A stretch of 64,000 nt of DNA from Bradyrhizobium australiense (GCF_013114825.1 NZ_JAAVLX010000016.1:52030-116029), one strand, 5' to 3'; positions 1 through 8,684 are shown, counted from the stretch's first letter. Made by a program: numbers and translations. The notes: generated by a model not told the origin, from the sequence alone.

Positions 1-134
1 AGGAAAACTGGCTCACTCCGTTGCCCCGCAAACCAGACTCAAATTTCGAGAAAGCGAGCACGGACTGCCGATTCGGAAAATGCAGTTCGGCTGACATAAG
101 TGGAGTTTTCCCCACGCAGGATTTTTTTGCAGGT

Positions 135-245
135 AGGATGGGTGGAGCGGCCCTGTCCGCTCTAGCTCGCTAGAGCGAAGGCGGAAGCGATACCATCCCG
201 CCGCGCACGCGATTGATGGGTTTCGCTTTCCGCTCTACCCATCCT
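135..245. repeat. Palindromic intergenic repeat
   Basis: Two 16-base arms, AGGATGGGTGGAGCGG at 135–150 and its near-exact reverse complement at 230–245 (one mismatch), enclose about 80 bases. This looks like a dispersed Bradyrhizobium-type palindromic repeat. Bases 1–134 hold no gene I can support; short frames open from the window edge could be the tail of an upstream gene, but all three forward frames are similarly open there. Confidence 0.6.
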
Positions 246-259
246 GCGCAGCTATTGCG

Positions 260-760
260 CTAGAGGAAGATGTTCCATTTGGCAACGCGTGCCTCGCTCA
301 GGCCGCCGGTGTTGAATTGCAAATCCACGATCCAATGCTCGTGTCCAACGAGAGCTGGGGACGTCATCTGACAATCCACTCTGTTCTTTCCGCCCTGAGT
401 ATCATTGGCGATGTCCTTCAACCCGCGTGCTTTCAGAAAGCGCTGGCGAAGCTGCCTATCTGCGATCGGCTCGACGATCGTCTTACATTCGAATCCTTCG
501 TTGGGGATCGCGGCGATCGCCACCTCTCTGGCGGTCCCGAGCGGCACCAGATCCAACCAGGCTTTGCGGGCATCCTGCGAAGCGTTTGTGCTGCTCTTTT
601 GAAGACTGCTCATTTGCCCCAGCAGAGGATGATCTCGATAAAACCGCTCAGCCTCGGCAGCCGCGTGCCAACTCCACAGCCAGAGCGCTCCGGCCAGCAC
701 GATCGGTACGGCCGCCACCGCCGAGCAAACGAGCAGCGCGATCCTGATGAAGTTGCGCAT
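260..760 (-). CDS. Hypothetical membrane-anchored protein
   Basis: A 166-residue protein with one N-terminal hydrophobic segment (about residues 6–30), best read as a signal anchor or uncleaved signal, followed by a soluble domain with two cysteines. I do not recognise the family. I chose the start at 760 (MRNFIRIA) because a purine-rich AGG lies just upstream and the membrane segment then begins at once; an in-frame ATG at 787 would add nine residues. It is isolated, pointing out of the block towards the repeat on its left, with no evident partner gene. Function unknown. Confidence 0.6.
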   Translation of the reverse strand: MRNFIRIALLVCSAVAAVPIVLAGALWLWSWHAAAEAERFYRDHPLLGQMSSLQKSSTNASQDARKAWLDLVPLGTAREVAIAAIPNEGFECKTIVEPIADRQLRQRFLKARGLKDIANDTQGGKNRVDCQMTSPALVGHEHWIVDLQFNTGGLSEARVAKWNIFL

Positions 761-1007
761 GGCGGTACCTGACAGGCACGACGACATGGAATGTCGTGCC
801 CTGCGACCTTCGCATCCTGTGAGGTGATAAATTCAATTGCCCAAATTACCGCATACTCGGAAACGCATTTCGCCGGCCCACAACCCAAATCCTTTCACAC
901 GATTTCTTCAACGCAATCAACGTGATTTGCTGTCTAGTCCTCCCAGCAAAAATAAATCTATTTTCGATTGCCGCAAATCAGTTCTACAACCTCGCCCGTT
1001 CCGGCCC

Positions 1008-1425
1008 GCTAGAGGGGCGTATCGCGATCGTCACGGACGTTGGGCTCGGAATGCGGTGGACGCGCCAGTACCCGCTGCGCAAGGTCGATGGCAGGGCGAG
1101 CCCAAAGCTCGTGAGCGGTCGGCAGCGCGGCAGACGAGCGGTGCTGAAGCGTACGGCAAAACCGTGTGGTCCTGGCGCCCGTGGCTGGCGTCAAGTCGGC
1201 GGAGGTTTTGCGAGCCCAACCGGGCGCGCAAAGTCGTCAATTCGCCGGCGACGGAGGCAAAAGGAATTCGTCTCCGGGGAGAGCGCGGCATAAGCCGTAA
1301 AACCACTGCGCAGGGAATGCCGGAATGCTCTGGCTGTACCTGTATGCTCGTGTGCGCATCTTCGCAATCTCTTGCACACGAGACCGCGGGTGCTAGCCGG
1401 CACCCGGCATTCCCTGCGCCCTCTT
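1008..1425. repeat. Long noncoding repeat with nested inverted arms
   Basis: The stretch 788–1844 holds no gene I can support. Its core resembles a repeat I recall from many Bradyrhizobium genomes (recognition, not a search). Perfect 16-base inverted arms lie at 1308–1323 (GCGCAGGGAATGCCGG) and 1404–1419, and a shorter inner pair (CTCGTGTGCGCA near 1347 and TGCACACGAG near 1374) nests inside them, so the right-hand third can fold into a long double hairpin. Open frames across it look like chance products of GC-rich DNA. Confidence 0.5.
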
Positions 1426-1505
1426 CTTGATGGGGCGAAAGTTTTTGGCAAAACCCGGGTGGAATGCGCCGCGGGAAGGTGAAGGTCTGACTAAATTAGT
1501 TTGGG

Positions 1506-1653
1506 CTGTCATCGTCCGCGAAGCGGACGATCCAGTATTCCAGAGGCCGCAGTGCTTGAACCGATAGGCCGCGGCGTACGCCTGCGCGGGGTACGACCGC
1601 GCACGCGGATCGGGATTCCGGGTTCGATGCTGGCGCATCGCCCCGGAATGACC
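1506..1653. repeat. Palindromic repeat upstream of flhA
   Basis: Two hairpins in series. TCGTCCGC at 1512–1519 pairs with GCGGACGA at 1523–1530. A second unit near 1613–1650 has ATTCCGGG and CCCGGAAT arms around a CGATG/CATCG inner stem. The second unit resembles the element at 50391–50470, so it is probably one copy of a dispersed family. It lies about 190 bases before the flhA start. Confidence 0.5.
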
Positions 1654-1844
1654 GGGCCGTTAACCCTTTGCTAACCATACACCGGGCAAAAATTGCCGGG
1701 TGAAGTCGAGTGTCGTCGGCCGCGTAAAACGGGAGGAACCCCGTGGACGCCAGTGCGGTGCCTCACTTTCGGAGCGGCGGCCCTTCGGCCGCCGCCAAGA
1801 CGTTTGGCGCCCGCGGGCGTCAATCGCGGGGGGGAGCGGCTACC

Positions 1845-3980
1845 ATGGTCGATGTCACGGCGGGTCAGGGCGGCGCAGGCCCAAGCAGCAAGTTTCCGCG
1901 CCTTAGCGAAATCGGCGATATCCTAAAACGCGGCGATCTCGCGCTGGCGTTCGGCGTTCTCACCATCCTGGTGGTGCTGATCCTGCCGCTGCCCGCGCTG
2001 GTGCTCGACCTGTTTCTGGCGATCTCGATCACGGTGTCGATCCTGATCCTGATGACCTCGCTGTTCATCCAGGCGCCGCTGGAATTTTCGGCGTTTCCGA
2101 CCGTGCTCCTGATATCGACCATGCTGAGGCTGTCGCTGAACATGGCCTCCACGCGCCTGATCCTGTCGCGGGGGCATGAGGGCACGGCGGCGGCCGGCCA
2201 CGTCATCGAGGCCTTCGGCAATTTCGTGATGAGCGGTAATTTTGTCATCGGAATTATCGTGTTCGCGATCCTGGTGATCGTGAACTTCGTCGTCATCACC
2301 AAGGGTTCGGGCCGCATCGCCGAAGTCGCCGCCCGCTTCCAGCTGGATTCGATGCCCGGCAAGCAGATGGCGATCGATGCCGATCTCTCCGCCGGCCTGA
2401 TCGACGAGAAGGCCGCCAAGGAGCGGCGCAAGGCGCTGGAAGACGAAAGCGGCTTCTTCGGTGCGATGGACGGCGCCTCGAAATTCGTCCGCGGCGATGC
2501 GATTGCGGGCTTGCTGATCGTCTTCATCAACATCGTCGGCGGCATCATCATCGGCGTGGCGCAGCAAGGCATGAGCTTTGGCGACGCCGCCCGCACCTAT
2601 ACCGTGCTCACCGTCGGCGACGGTCTGGTCACACAGGTGCCGGCGCTGATCGTCTCCACCGCGGCGGGCTTGCTCGTCTCGAAGGCCGGCATCACGGGCG
2701 CCGCCGACAAGGCGCTGATGAAGCAGCTTTCAGGATATCCGCAGGCGCTCGGCATGTCGGCCGGCGTGATGCTGGTGCTGGCGCTGTTGCCGGGCATCCC
2801 GATGCTGCCGTTCCTGGCGCTCGGCGGCGGTGCCGCGGCGCTGGCCTGGAAAGCGCGAAACCACAACCGCGTCACCAAGGCGGCGGAAGCAGCCGCAGCC
2901 GCCGCGCCCGAACTCGCAGCCGCTGCCGCCAACGCCGCGGCCGAAGAGCCGATCGCCAACGCGCTCAAGATCGACGACCTCAAGATCGAGCTCGGCTACG
3001 CGCTGTTGCCGCTGGTCAACGGCCCTGACGGCACCGACCGCCTGACCGAGCAGATCAAGGCGTTGCGCCGTTCGCTCGCCATCGAAATGGGCTTTGTGAT
3101 GCCCGCCGTGCGCATCCTCGATAACGTCCAACTCGAGGCCAACACCTACGTCATTAAGATCAAGGAAGTCGACGCCGGCAGCGGCAAGATCTGGCCGAAC
3201 CAGTTCATGGTCATGGATCCCGCCGGCAACCAGGTCGGGGTGCCCGGCATCCACACCGTCGAGCCGACGTTTGGTCTGCCGGCGACCTGGGTCGACGCCG
3301 CGCTGAAGGAAGAGGCCTCGCTGAAGGGCTACACCGTGGTCGATGCCGCGACCGTGCTGTCGACGCACCTTACCGAGCTGCTCAAGAACAACATGAGTGA
3401 CCTGCTGTCCTATGGCGAGGTGCAGAAGCTTTTAAAAGACCTGCCGAAGGAGCAGGGCGAGCTGGTCAAGGACATCGTGCCGAGCCAGGTCACGGTGTCG
3501 GGCATCCAGCGCGTGCTGCAGCTCCTTCTTGCCGAGCGCATCTCGATCCGCGACCTCTCCACCATCCTCGAAGGCATCGCCGACGCGCTCGCCTTCTCGC
3601 GCAACCCCGCCACCATGGTCGAGCACGTCCGCGCTCGCCTGGCGCGCCAGATCTGCGCCCAGAACACTTCCTTCAACGGCTATTTGCCGCTGATCGCGCT
3701 GTCTGCGCGGTGGGAGCAGGCGTTTGCGGAATCGATCGTTGGTCAGGGCGAAGAGCGCAGCCTCGCCATGCAGCCCTCAAAGCTATCGGAGTTCATGACC
3801 AGCGTTCGCAATGCCTTCGAGCAGGCCGCGCGCGAGGGTGAAGCGCCGGTACTGGTCACGTCGGCGGCGATCCGGCCGTTCGTGCGCTCGCTGGTCGAGC
3901 GCTTCCGCTCGCAGACGACCGTGCTCTCGCAGGCCGAAATCCATCCGCGCGCACGGTTGAAGACGGTGGGCAGCGTCTAG
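1845..3980 (+). CDS. flhA: Flagellar biosynthesis protein FlhA
   Basis: FlhA is the large inner-membrane component of the flagellar type III export gate; its cytoplasmic domain docks export substrates and chaperones. The 711 residues fit the family. About eight hydrophobic segments fill the first 330 residues, including the conserved FHIPEP-type stretch around LISTMLRLSLNMASTR, followed by a linker rich in alanine (about 345–375) and the cytoplasmic domain with SEFMTSVRNAFEQ near the C terminus. I chose ATG at 1845 because a G-rich ribosome site (GGGGGGGAGCGG) precedes it; an upstream ATG at 1743 would add 34 low-complexity residues unlike FlhA. It stands as a single transcription unit, with fliI and fliJ a few kilobases away on the other strand. 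Confidence 0.96.
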   Translation: MVDVTAGQGGAGPSSKFPRLSEIGDILKRGDLALAFGVLTILVVLILPLPALVLDLFLAISITVSILILMTSLFIQAPLEFSAFPTVLLISTMLRLSLNMASTRLILSRGHEGTAAAGHVIEAFGNFVMSGNFVIGIIVFAILVIVNFVVITKGSGRIAEVAARFQLDSMPGKQMAIDADLSAGLIDEKAAKERRKALEDESGFFGAMDGASKFVRGDAIAGLLIVFINIVGGIIIGVAQQGMSFGDAARTYTVLTVGDGLVTQVPALIVSTAAGLLVSKAGITGAADKALMKQLSGYPQALGMSAGVMLVLALLPGIPMLPFLALGGGAAALAWKARNHNRVTKAAEAAAAAAPELAAAAANAAAEEPIANALKIDDLKIELGYALLPLVNGPDGTDRLTEQIKALRRSLAIEMGFVMPAVRILDNVQLEANTYVIKIKEVDAGSGKIWPNQFMVMDPAGNQVGVPGIHTVEPTFGLPATWVDAALKEEASLKGYTVVDAATVLSTHLTELLKNNMSDLLSYGEVQKLLKDLPKEQGELVKDIVPSQVTVSGIQRVLQLLLAERISIRDLSTILEGIADALAFSRNPATMVEHVRARLARQICAQNTSFNGYLPLIALSARWEQAFAESIVGQGEERSLAMQPSKLSEFMTSVRNAFEQAAREGEAPVLVTSAAIRPFVRSLVERFRSQTTVLSQAEIHPRARLKTVGSV

Positions 3981-4204
3981 GCGGGCCGAAAACAGGGGCA
4001 AATCAGCAGTTTAATGCCGAAGCATTTTCGCCACAGGCAAATGGTTTGTCGAAAGCGGCTGAATCGGCACCATTTTGACATCAGCGGCGCTGGCATCCCA
4101 GCAAGCAATTGTAAAACCTGAAAATTTGTTCATTTCTGGCGATCGCCGCGGACGTTCCGATCGCGGCCGTTCAAGTCTTTTCACTGCCTTGTGATTGCCT
4201 CTTT

Positions 4205-4230
4205 GGAACCAGATCCCGGATTCCTACGTT
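4205..4230 (+). promoter_or_regulatory. EcfG-type general stress promoter
   Basis: GGAAC at 4205–4209 and CGTT at 4227–4230 are separated by 17 bases, an exact match to the promoter of the alphaproteobacterial general-stress sigma factor EcfG. It lies 76 bases before the small gene at 4307. The rest of 3981–4306 shows nothing else I can name. Confidence 0.65.
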
Positions 4231-4306
4231 TCCTCACGCGAGACGTTGAACCAGCCTGCGGACGCATCCGACAAATCCGCAAGCGGGAAGGCGGCAGGAG
4301 ACTTCC

Positions 4307-4513
4307 ATGAACCACTCGATCTACAGCGCAGATCGCACGACCCATCTCAAGATCGTGGTTGTGGCACTCGTGGCAGGTATCGTGGTCGCCGGGTTCAGCA
4401 TCTCCGCGCGCGACACTTCGGATGAAGGTCTCACCCAGACCGCGAGCACGCGCGTGATGAAGGCCGGCAAGCCGGTCGTGATCACCAGCTCAGGCAACTC
4501 AGTCGTACGCTAA
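4307..4513 (+). CDS. Small single-pass membrane protein, stress-type
   Basis: A 68-residue protein with one hydrophobic helix at about residues 15–32 (KIVVVALVAGIVVAGFSISA) and a polar C-terminal tail. It looks like small conserved proteins of Bradyrhizobium, but I know no function. A GGCAGGAG ribosome site sits 6–7 bases before the ATG. An EcfG-type promoter upstream suggests induction under general stress; a rho-independent terminator follows at 4606, so it appears to be monocistronic. Reality of the gene is well supported by RBS, promoter and terminator together; the function is open. Confidence 0.75.
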   Translation: MNHSIYSADRTTHLKIVVVALVAGIVVAGFSISARDTSDEGLTQTASTRVMKAGKPVVITSSGNSVVR

Positions 4514-4605
4514 AGGAGAATTCACGGAATTCACGCGGCTCTTTACAGCCCCCCAAAGTCGCCACGTGGATAATTAAGACCCCAACTACCCCCAAGTTGA
4601 CTGCG

Positions 4606-4638
4606 AAAACGCCCGCTCCCCACGGGCGTTTTCTTTTT
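4606..4638 (+). terminator. Rho-independent terminator
   Basis: A perfect 10-base stem, AAAACGCCCG at 4606–4615 with CGGGCGTTTT at 4623–4632, is followed by CTTTTTAT. It ends the small gene at 4307–4513. Confidence 0.85.
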
Positions 4639-4653
4639 ATGACACACCCACAC

Positions 4654-4812
4654 ACCTCATCCCTGAGGAGCAGGCGAAGCCTGCGTCTCGAAGGAGGCCA
4701 CGAGCGATATTGAGCTGGGACCGGCGGGGCCCACATGGTTCGAGACGGCGCGGAGCCTGTCATCGGGCCGCGCTGCGCGCGGACCCGTTGGCGCCTCCTC
4801 ACCATGAGGGGA
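4654..4812. repeat. Palindromic repeat, family A, copy 1
   Basis: The ends ACCTCATCCCTGAGGAG and CTCCTCACCATGAGGGG are inverted, with inner GTCTCGAAGGA and TGGTTCGAGAC arms. Related copies lie at 25479–25587 and 52902–52999. No protein is encoded. Confidence 0.7.
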
Positions 4813-4830
4813 AGCTTCAGTGCAAGAGCG

Positions 4831-5727
4831 CTAGCGAGCCGCCGGCACTGTCTCGATCAGCTTGCCGGTAAAGATCGGCGCCGAGGTCGGCTTGCCGCTC
4901 GGCGAGCCGCCGGCTTGTTCGACGGTGACCGCATAGAGCGCAGTGTTGATTGTGCTGGCATCGTAATCGGCGAGCACCGGGCGCGCGGTGAAATCGCTGC
5001 CGCCGATCACGCCGAGCGAGCGCGGCTGCGGCAGGCGGTCGGAGATCAGCCAGAGCTCAAAACTCTTGCCTGGCTCGGCGTCGGCCCCAACCTTGCGGAC
5101 GGTGAAGTTTTTCGTCGCGGCATCGACCGTCAGGATGAAGGCCGGCGCGCCGCCGTCGCGCTGCAGCAGCGCGACATATTGCGCCGATGATGCAGGCTGT
5201 GACGCCGGCGTCTTCACCTCAACCGTCTGGATGCGCGGCTTCGGCCGCAGCGCCTCGGGTAATAGCTCCGGCCGATAGACCTGCACCGCCAGCATCGCGA
5301 CCAGCGCTGCGGCAATCGCGGTGGCGAAGGAAGCCACATTGCGCCAGCGCTTCGCACGGCTGGACAACTGGATGACGTTCGAATTGTCCGCGGTGACCGG
5401 CGGTGCCTCGGCCACCGCGGGAGCAACCACCGCCTCGGCGGCCGGAGGCTCAGGGGACGGTGCAGGTTGCGTGGGCAGCGCCAGCGGCGCCTGCGTTTCC
5501 GTGGAATGCCCGATCGCGGCCTTGATGTTCTCCCACACCACCGGGCGCGGCTCGACTGAGCCGACCATCTGGTTCAGCACGCCAAGCCGATATTCCCAGG
5601 CATGAACAAGTGCGCTGTATTCGGTATCGACGGCCATCATGGTCTCGACCTGCGCGCGCTCGTCGGCATCGAGGGTGCCGAGCGCATATTCCGCGGCGAG
5701 CGCGATATGGTCTTCGCTATAGGCCAT
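4831..5727 (-). CDS. Anti-sigma factor, RskA/anti-sigma-K type
   Basis: This 298-residue protein should hold the ECF sigma factor encoded just upstream at the membrane. Residues 1–75 form the cytoplasmic sigma-binding region (AEYALGTLDADERA is typical of this class, as is a W-E pair near residues 65–66). A Pro/Ala-rich linker (about 80–115) leads to one membrane helix at about 131–150, and the remainder is the periplasmic RskA-like domain with FELWLISD. It starts three bases after the sigma gene stops, so the two are co-transcribed and translated in fixed ratio. Release by regulated proteolysis is known for relatives but cannot be seen here. The inducing signal is unknown. Confidence 0.88.
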   Translation of the reverse strand: MAYSEDHIALAAEYALGTLDADERAQVETMMAVDTEYSALVHAWEYRLGVLNQMVGSVEPRPVVWENIKAAIGHSTETQAPLALPTQPAPSPEPPAAEAVVAPAVAEAPPVTADNSNVIQLSSRAKRWRNVASFATAIAAALVAMLAVQVYRPELLPEALRPKPRIQTVEVKTPASQPASSAQYVALLQRDGGAPAFILTVDAATKNFTVRKVGADAEPGKSFELWLISDRLPQPRSLGVIGGSDFTARPVLADYDASTINTALYAVTVEQAGGSPSGKPTSAPIFTGKLIETVPAAR

Positions 5728-5730
5728 CGT

Positions 5731-6288
5731 TCAAGATCCGGACCCTAGTCCGAGACACTCCCTTATTTCCATCATGCTGCGGCGCAGCCACGTCTTCACC
5801 GTATTCACCGGCGTCTCGAACTTGGCGGCGAGCTGTTCGCGGCTCCAGCCGTTGTAATAGGCGAGCAGCACGAGCTTCTGCCGATCGGGCTCCAGACGGC
5901 CGACGCATTCCAGCAACCGCTTCAACTCTTCGGTCATCTCGCGCCGCGCCAGCGGATCGGGTGAATCGGCCGCCACTTCCATCGCGGCGGGCTCCTCCTC
6001 GATCGAGCTTTCGCTCCGCTTGCGCACCACGTCGATCGCCCGGTTGCGCGCGATCGAGGCCATCCATGTGATCGGCGAAGACAAGGCCGGATTGAACTGT
6101 CCGGCGCTGTTCCAGATCTTGACGTAAGTCTCCTGAATGACCTCCTCTGCAAGGTCCTGACGCCGCAAGATACGGAGCACGACGCCGAAGAGTTTCGCCC
6201 GCGTGGCGGCGTAAAGGCGCTCAAAAGCGGCCTCATCCGCCTTCGCCACCGCGGCAATCAGCCAGACCAGCTCCGCTGGCGTCAGCAT
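5731..6288 (-). CDS. ECF-family RNA polymerase sigma factor, SigK-like
   Basis: A 185-residue sigma-70 family protein of the extracytoplasmic-function group. Region 2 spans about residues 20–90, with the core-binding stretch AEEVIQETYVKIW and the −10-reading WMASIARNRAIDVVRKR. Region 4 spans about 120–178, ending in the helix-turn-helix ETPVNTVKTWLRRSM. It is first in a two-gene operon with its presumed anti-sigma factor, which is the usual arrangement and predicts autoregulation. Its regulon cannot be read from the window; none of the EcfG-like promoters noted here should be assigned to it, since EcfG is a different ECF class. Confidence 0.92.
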   Translation of the reverse strand: MLTPAELVWLIAAVAKADEAAFERLYAATRAKLFGVVLRILRRQDLAEEVIQETYVKIWNSAGQFNPALSSPITWMASIARNRAIDVVRKRSESSIEEEPAAMEVAADSPDPLARREMTEELKRLLECVGRLEPDRQKLVLLAYYNGWSREQLAAKFETPVNTVKTWLRRSMMEIRECLGLGSGS

Positions 6289-6406
6289 TCAGCGTCCCCC
6301 AAATCCCGCTCCTCCCCCGCGTCCTACGCCGGAGCCGACAAGCAAGTTTCGTAGCATACCTCGCGCCACAGGGGTCACCAAGTCGCCGATTCCGGAAGAT
6401 TGGCCA

Positions 6407-6438
6407 AGAAAAAACCCGGGCGGTGCGGCCCGGGTTTT
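6407..6438 (-). terminator. Rho-independent terminator of fliI-fliJ
   Basis: An 11-base perfect stem, AAAACCCGGGC at 6411–6421 with GCCCGGGTTTT at 6428–6438, is followed on the minus strand by a T-rich run. It sits about 30 bases beyond the fliJ stop. The space 6289–6466 has no other feature. Confidence 0.85.
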
Positions 6439-6466
6439 GATCTTTAACCGATGGGTGTGAGAAGCG

Positions 6467-6883
6467 TCAGGCAACGCCAAGCCTGGCACGCATCAAGCCG
6501 ATACTATCCATGTCGGCCTGTTCGCGAGCGCTCTCCTCGGCGCGCTCGCGCGCCTGGTCGCGCTCGTCGAGCAGTTCGACCTTTTTCAATTCTTCGAAGG
6601 CTTCGCTCAACAGGCTCTTGGCATCCTCGAGTTGGATGCGCAGTTCATCGGCGGAGCGGGTCAGGTTTTCCCGGCGCTGGATCGCGGCCTTGGCGTAGGT
6701 CGGATAGGCAAAATGGGAGGGGTCGTTGATCCCGGCCCGCTCCTGTTCAGTCTGGATTTCGCGCTCGAGATCGACCGACATGCGCTGGAAGTCGGCGATC
6801 ATGCCTTCGATCTGGGTAACCCTTCGGCGCTTCTCGTCGACCTGAAATTTCTTCAGGCGGATCAGCGTTTCTCGTGACTTCAT
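6467..6883 (-). CDS. fliJ: Flagellar export protein FliJ
   Basis: FliJ is the small coiled-coil stalk of the flagellar export ATPase, linking the FliI hexamer to FlhA and acting as an escort for export chaperones. The 138 residues are almost wholly helical: heptad-like charged segments run from about residue 5 to 60 and again from 75 to 130, with no cysteine or membrane segment, as in the family. It follows fliI in the same direction with a 109-base gap, and a strong terminator lies after it. The family is poorly conserved in sequence, so the call rests on length, coiled-coil pattern and position next to fliI. Confidence 0.88.
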   Translation of the reverse strand: MKSRETLIRLKKFQVDEKRRRVTQIEGMIADFQRMSVDLEREIQTEQERAGINDPSHFAYPTYAKAAIQRRENLTRSADELRIQLEDAKSLLSEAFEELKKVELLDERDQARERAEESAREQADMDSIGLMRARLGVA

Positions 6884-6992
6884 CGACTCATACTCCCCAG
6901 AAGTCCCAATCTGAACGCGGGACGGAGCCGGCTCCCTCGGAGGGCCCCACCGGCGTCGTTAATCATGTGCCGGGGATGATGGCCTGACAAAG

Positions 6993-8318
6993 TTAGCGTT
7001 CCGTTTCCAAATTGCCGAGGATATGCGCCAATTGGCGGTAGCCGTCATCGAGGCTCGATTTTTCGTCCTTGGCTTGGCGCAGGAAGGCTTCAAGTGGCTC
7101 GTGCAACCGGATCGCCTCGTCGACCTCGGGGCTGGAACCCGCCCGGTAGGCGCCGAGCCGGATCAGTTCTTCCATGTCGGCATAGGTCGCCATCACCTGC
7201 CGGCCTCGCATGATTACGGAAAGATAGTCGGGATTGGCCGATCTCGGCATGGTGCGCGAGACCGACTTAAGAATATTGATCGCGGGAAATCGTCCACGCT
7301 CCGCAATCGAGCGTTGCATCACGACGTGGCCGTCCAGAATGCCGCGCACCGCATCCGCGATCGGCTCGTTGTGGTCGTCACCGTCGACCAGCACCGTGAA
7401 AATGCCGGTGATGGTGCCAGCGCCGGTGCCCGGCCCTGCCCGCTCCAGGAGTTTCGGCAATTCGGTGAACACGGTCGGCGTATAGCCCTTGGCCGTCGGC
7501 GGCTCGCCGGCCGACAACCCGATCTCGCGTTGCGCCATCGCAAAGCGCGTGACCGAGTCCATCAGACACAGAACGTCCTTGTCCTCGTCGCGGAAATACT
7601 CCGCAATCGCCAGCGTCAGATAGGCCGCCTGCCGCCGCATCAAAGCGGGTTCATCCGATGTCGCCACCACCACGACCGAGCGCGCAAGACCCTCGTCGCC
7701 GAGATCCTCCTGCAGAAATTCCTGCACCTCGCGGCCACGTTCGCCGATCAGGCCGATAACAGTAATATCGGCATCGACATTGCGCGCCAGCATCGACAGC
7801 AGCACCGATTTGCCGACACCGGAACCGGCGAAGATGCCGAGCCGCTGCCCGCGGCAGCAGGTCAGGAACGTGTTGAGCGCACGGACGCCTAGATCGAGCG
7901 GGAGGCCTACGCGCTTGCGCGAATGTGCCGGCGGCGGCGAATTGCGGTAGGGCATCGGCGACGGCCCCTGCACCAGCGGCCCCTTGCCGTCGATCGGTTC
8001 CCCCATGGCGTTGATGACGCGGCCGAGCCAGGCCGCTGACGGCCGCACCTGGCTGGCCGCGGTGGCGATGACCGCGCGGCAACCGCGCCTCACACCGTCC
8101 AGGCCGCCGAACGGCATCACGACGGCGTTGCTGCCGGAGAAGCCGATGACTTCGGCAGGGATGAAGCGATTCCCGCCGGTCTCGATCACGATGCGGGCGC
8201 CAACCGACATGGCGTGAATGGGGCCGGCGATCTCGACCATCAGGCCGCGCACGCCCACGACACGGCCATATATATTGACGCCGTCGATATCGCCGATCTG
8301 TTCTGCGAGCGCCTTCAT
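6993..8318 (-). CDS. fliI: Flagellum-specific ATPase FliI
   Basis: FliI powers the loading step of flagellar protein export; it is a homologue of the F1-ATPase beta subunit. The 441 residues show the Walker A motif GSGVGKS at 165–171, the Walker B stretch VLCLMD at 249–254, the conserved GERGREV near 192–198 and the C-terminal domain with the typical SANPDYLSVIMRGRQVMATY segment. It is transcribed divergently from ctrA over a 366-base intergenic region, so both could share control elements there. fliJ follows in the same operon. Full length, no sign of damage. Confidence 0.96.
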   Translation of the reverse strand: MKALAEQIGDIDGVNIYGRVVGVRGLMVEIAGPIHAMSVGARIVIETGGNRFIPAEVIGFSGSNAVVMPFGGLDGVRRGCRAVIATAASQVRPSAAWLGRVINAMGEPIDGKGPLVQGPSPMPYRNSPPPAHSRKRVGLPLDLGVRALNTFLTCCRGQRLGIFAGSGVGKSVLLSMLARNVDADITVIGLIGERGREVQEFLQEDLGDEGLARSVVVVATSDEPALMRRQAAYLTLAIAEYFRDEDKDVLCLMDSVTRFAMAQREIGLSAGEPPTAKGYTPTVFTELPKLLERAGPGTGAGTITGIFTVLVDGDDHNEPIADAVRGILDGHVVMQRSIAERGRFPAINILKSVSRTMPRSANPDYLSVIMRGRQVMATYADMEELIRLGAYRAGSSPEVDEAIRLHEPLEAFLRQAKDEKSSLDDGYRQLAHILGNLETER

Positions 8319-8357
8319 TGCGAAAACCTTAAGTTTCCGCGCTTTAGCTGGCGACGC

Positions 8358-8372
8358 TTAACCTCGTGTTTA
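8358..8372. promoter_or_regulatory. Possible CtrA-binding site (one mismatch)
   Basis: TTAA at 8358–8361 and TTTA at 8369–8372 are separated by seven bases, one base from the CtrA consensus TTAA-N7-TTAA. It lies 40 bases before the fliI start on the minus strand, a fitting place for CtrA control of a flagellar gene or ctrA autoregulation. A single imperfect site can arise by chance. Confidence 0.35.
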
Positions 8373-8438
8373 CCCGCATCGTTAATCATTACGTCACTGT
8401 CTTTGGTGACTGAGAGCGCTCGCCCGTCAGAAGAGGGC

Positions 8439-8608
8439 GAATCGCGGGAGTCGGTTAGGCCCGTCTCTTAATCTGGAGCATGAGTAGGCACGGTAAGGAA
8501 AAGCTGCTTTCACGCAACATCTTAGGGCGATTCGATAAAAATTGCACTTAAAGACCTTGCGAACCGGAATCAGTTTTTGTTAACCATATGTCTGTCAGGA
8601 TCCGAATC
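8439..8608. promoter_or_regulatory. Cluster of five GANTC methylation sites upstream of ctrA
   Basis: GANTC occurs at 8439, 8448, 8529, 8567 and 8604. GANTC is the target of the cell-cycle methyltransferase CcrM, and in Caulobacter the methylation state of such a site sets the timing of a ctrA promoter. Five sites in 170 bases is well above the roughly 0.7 expected in random sequence of even composition. The exact ctrA promoter cannot be assigned by eye. Confidence 0.6.
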
Positions 8609-8684
8609 AGTTGTTCAAAGGCGTTTTGAGTGCCGCAAGTGCGGCCGACCTGACGCCCGGAGCGGCGGACTAAAGGGGACTGGC

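Noticed and set aside
837..1430. Long forward reading frame of 197 codons
   Set aside because: It crosses a nested inverted repeat, has no RBS and gives an Arg/Pro/Ser-rich product typical of noncoding GC-rich DNA.
1865..2596. Minus-strand frame of 243 codons opposite flhA
   Set aside because: It is the antisense of a well-supported gene and its product shows no domain.
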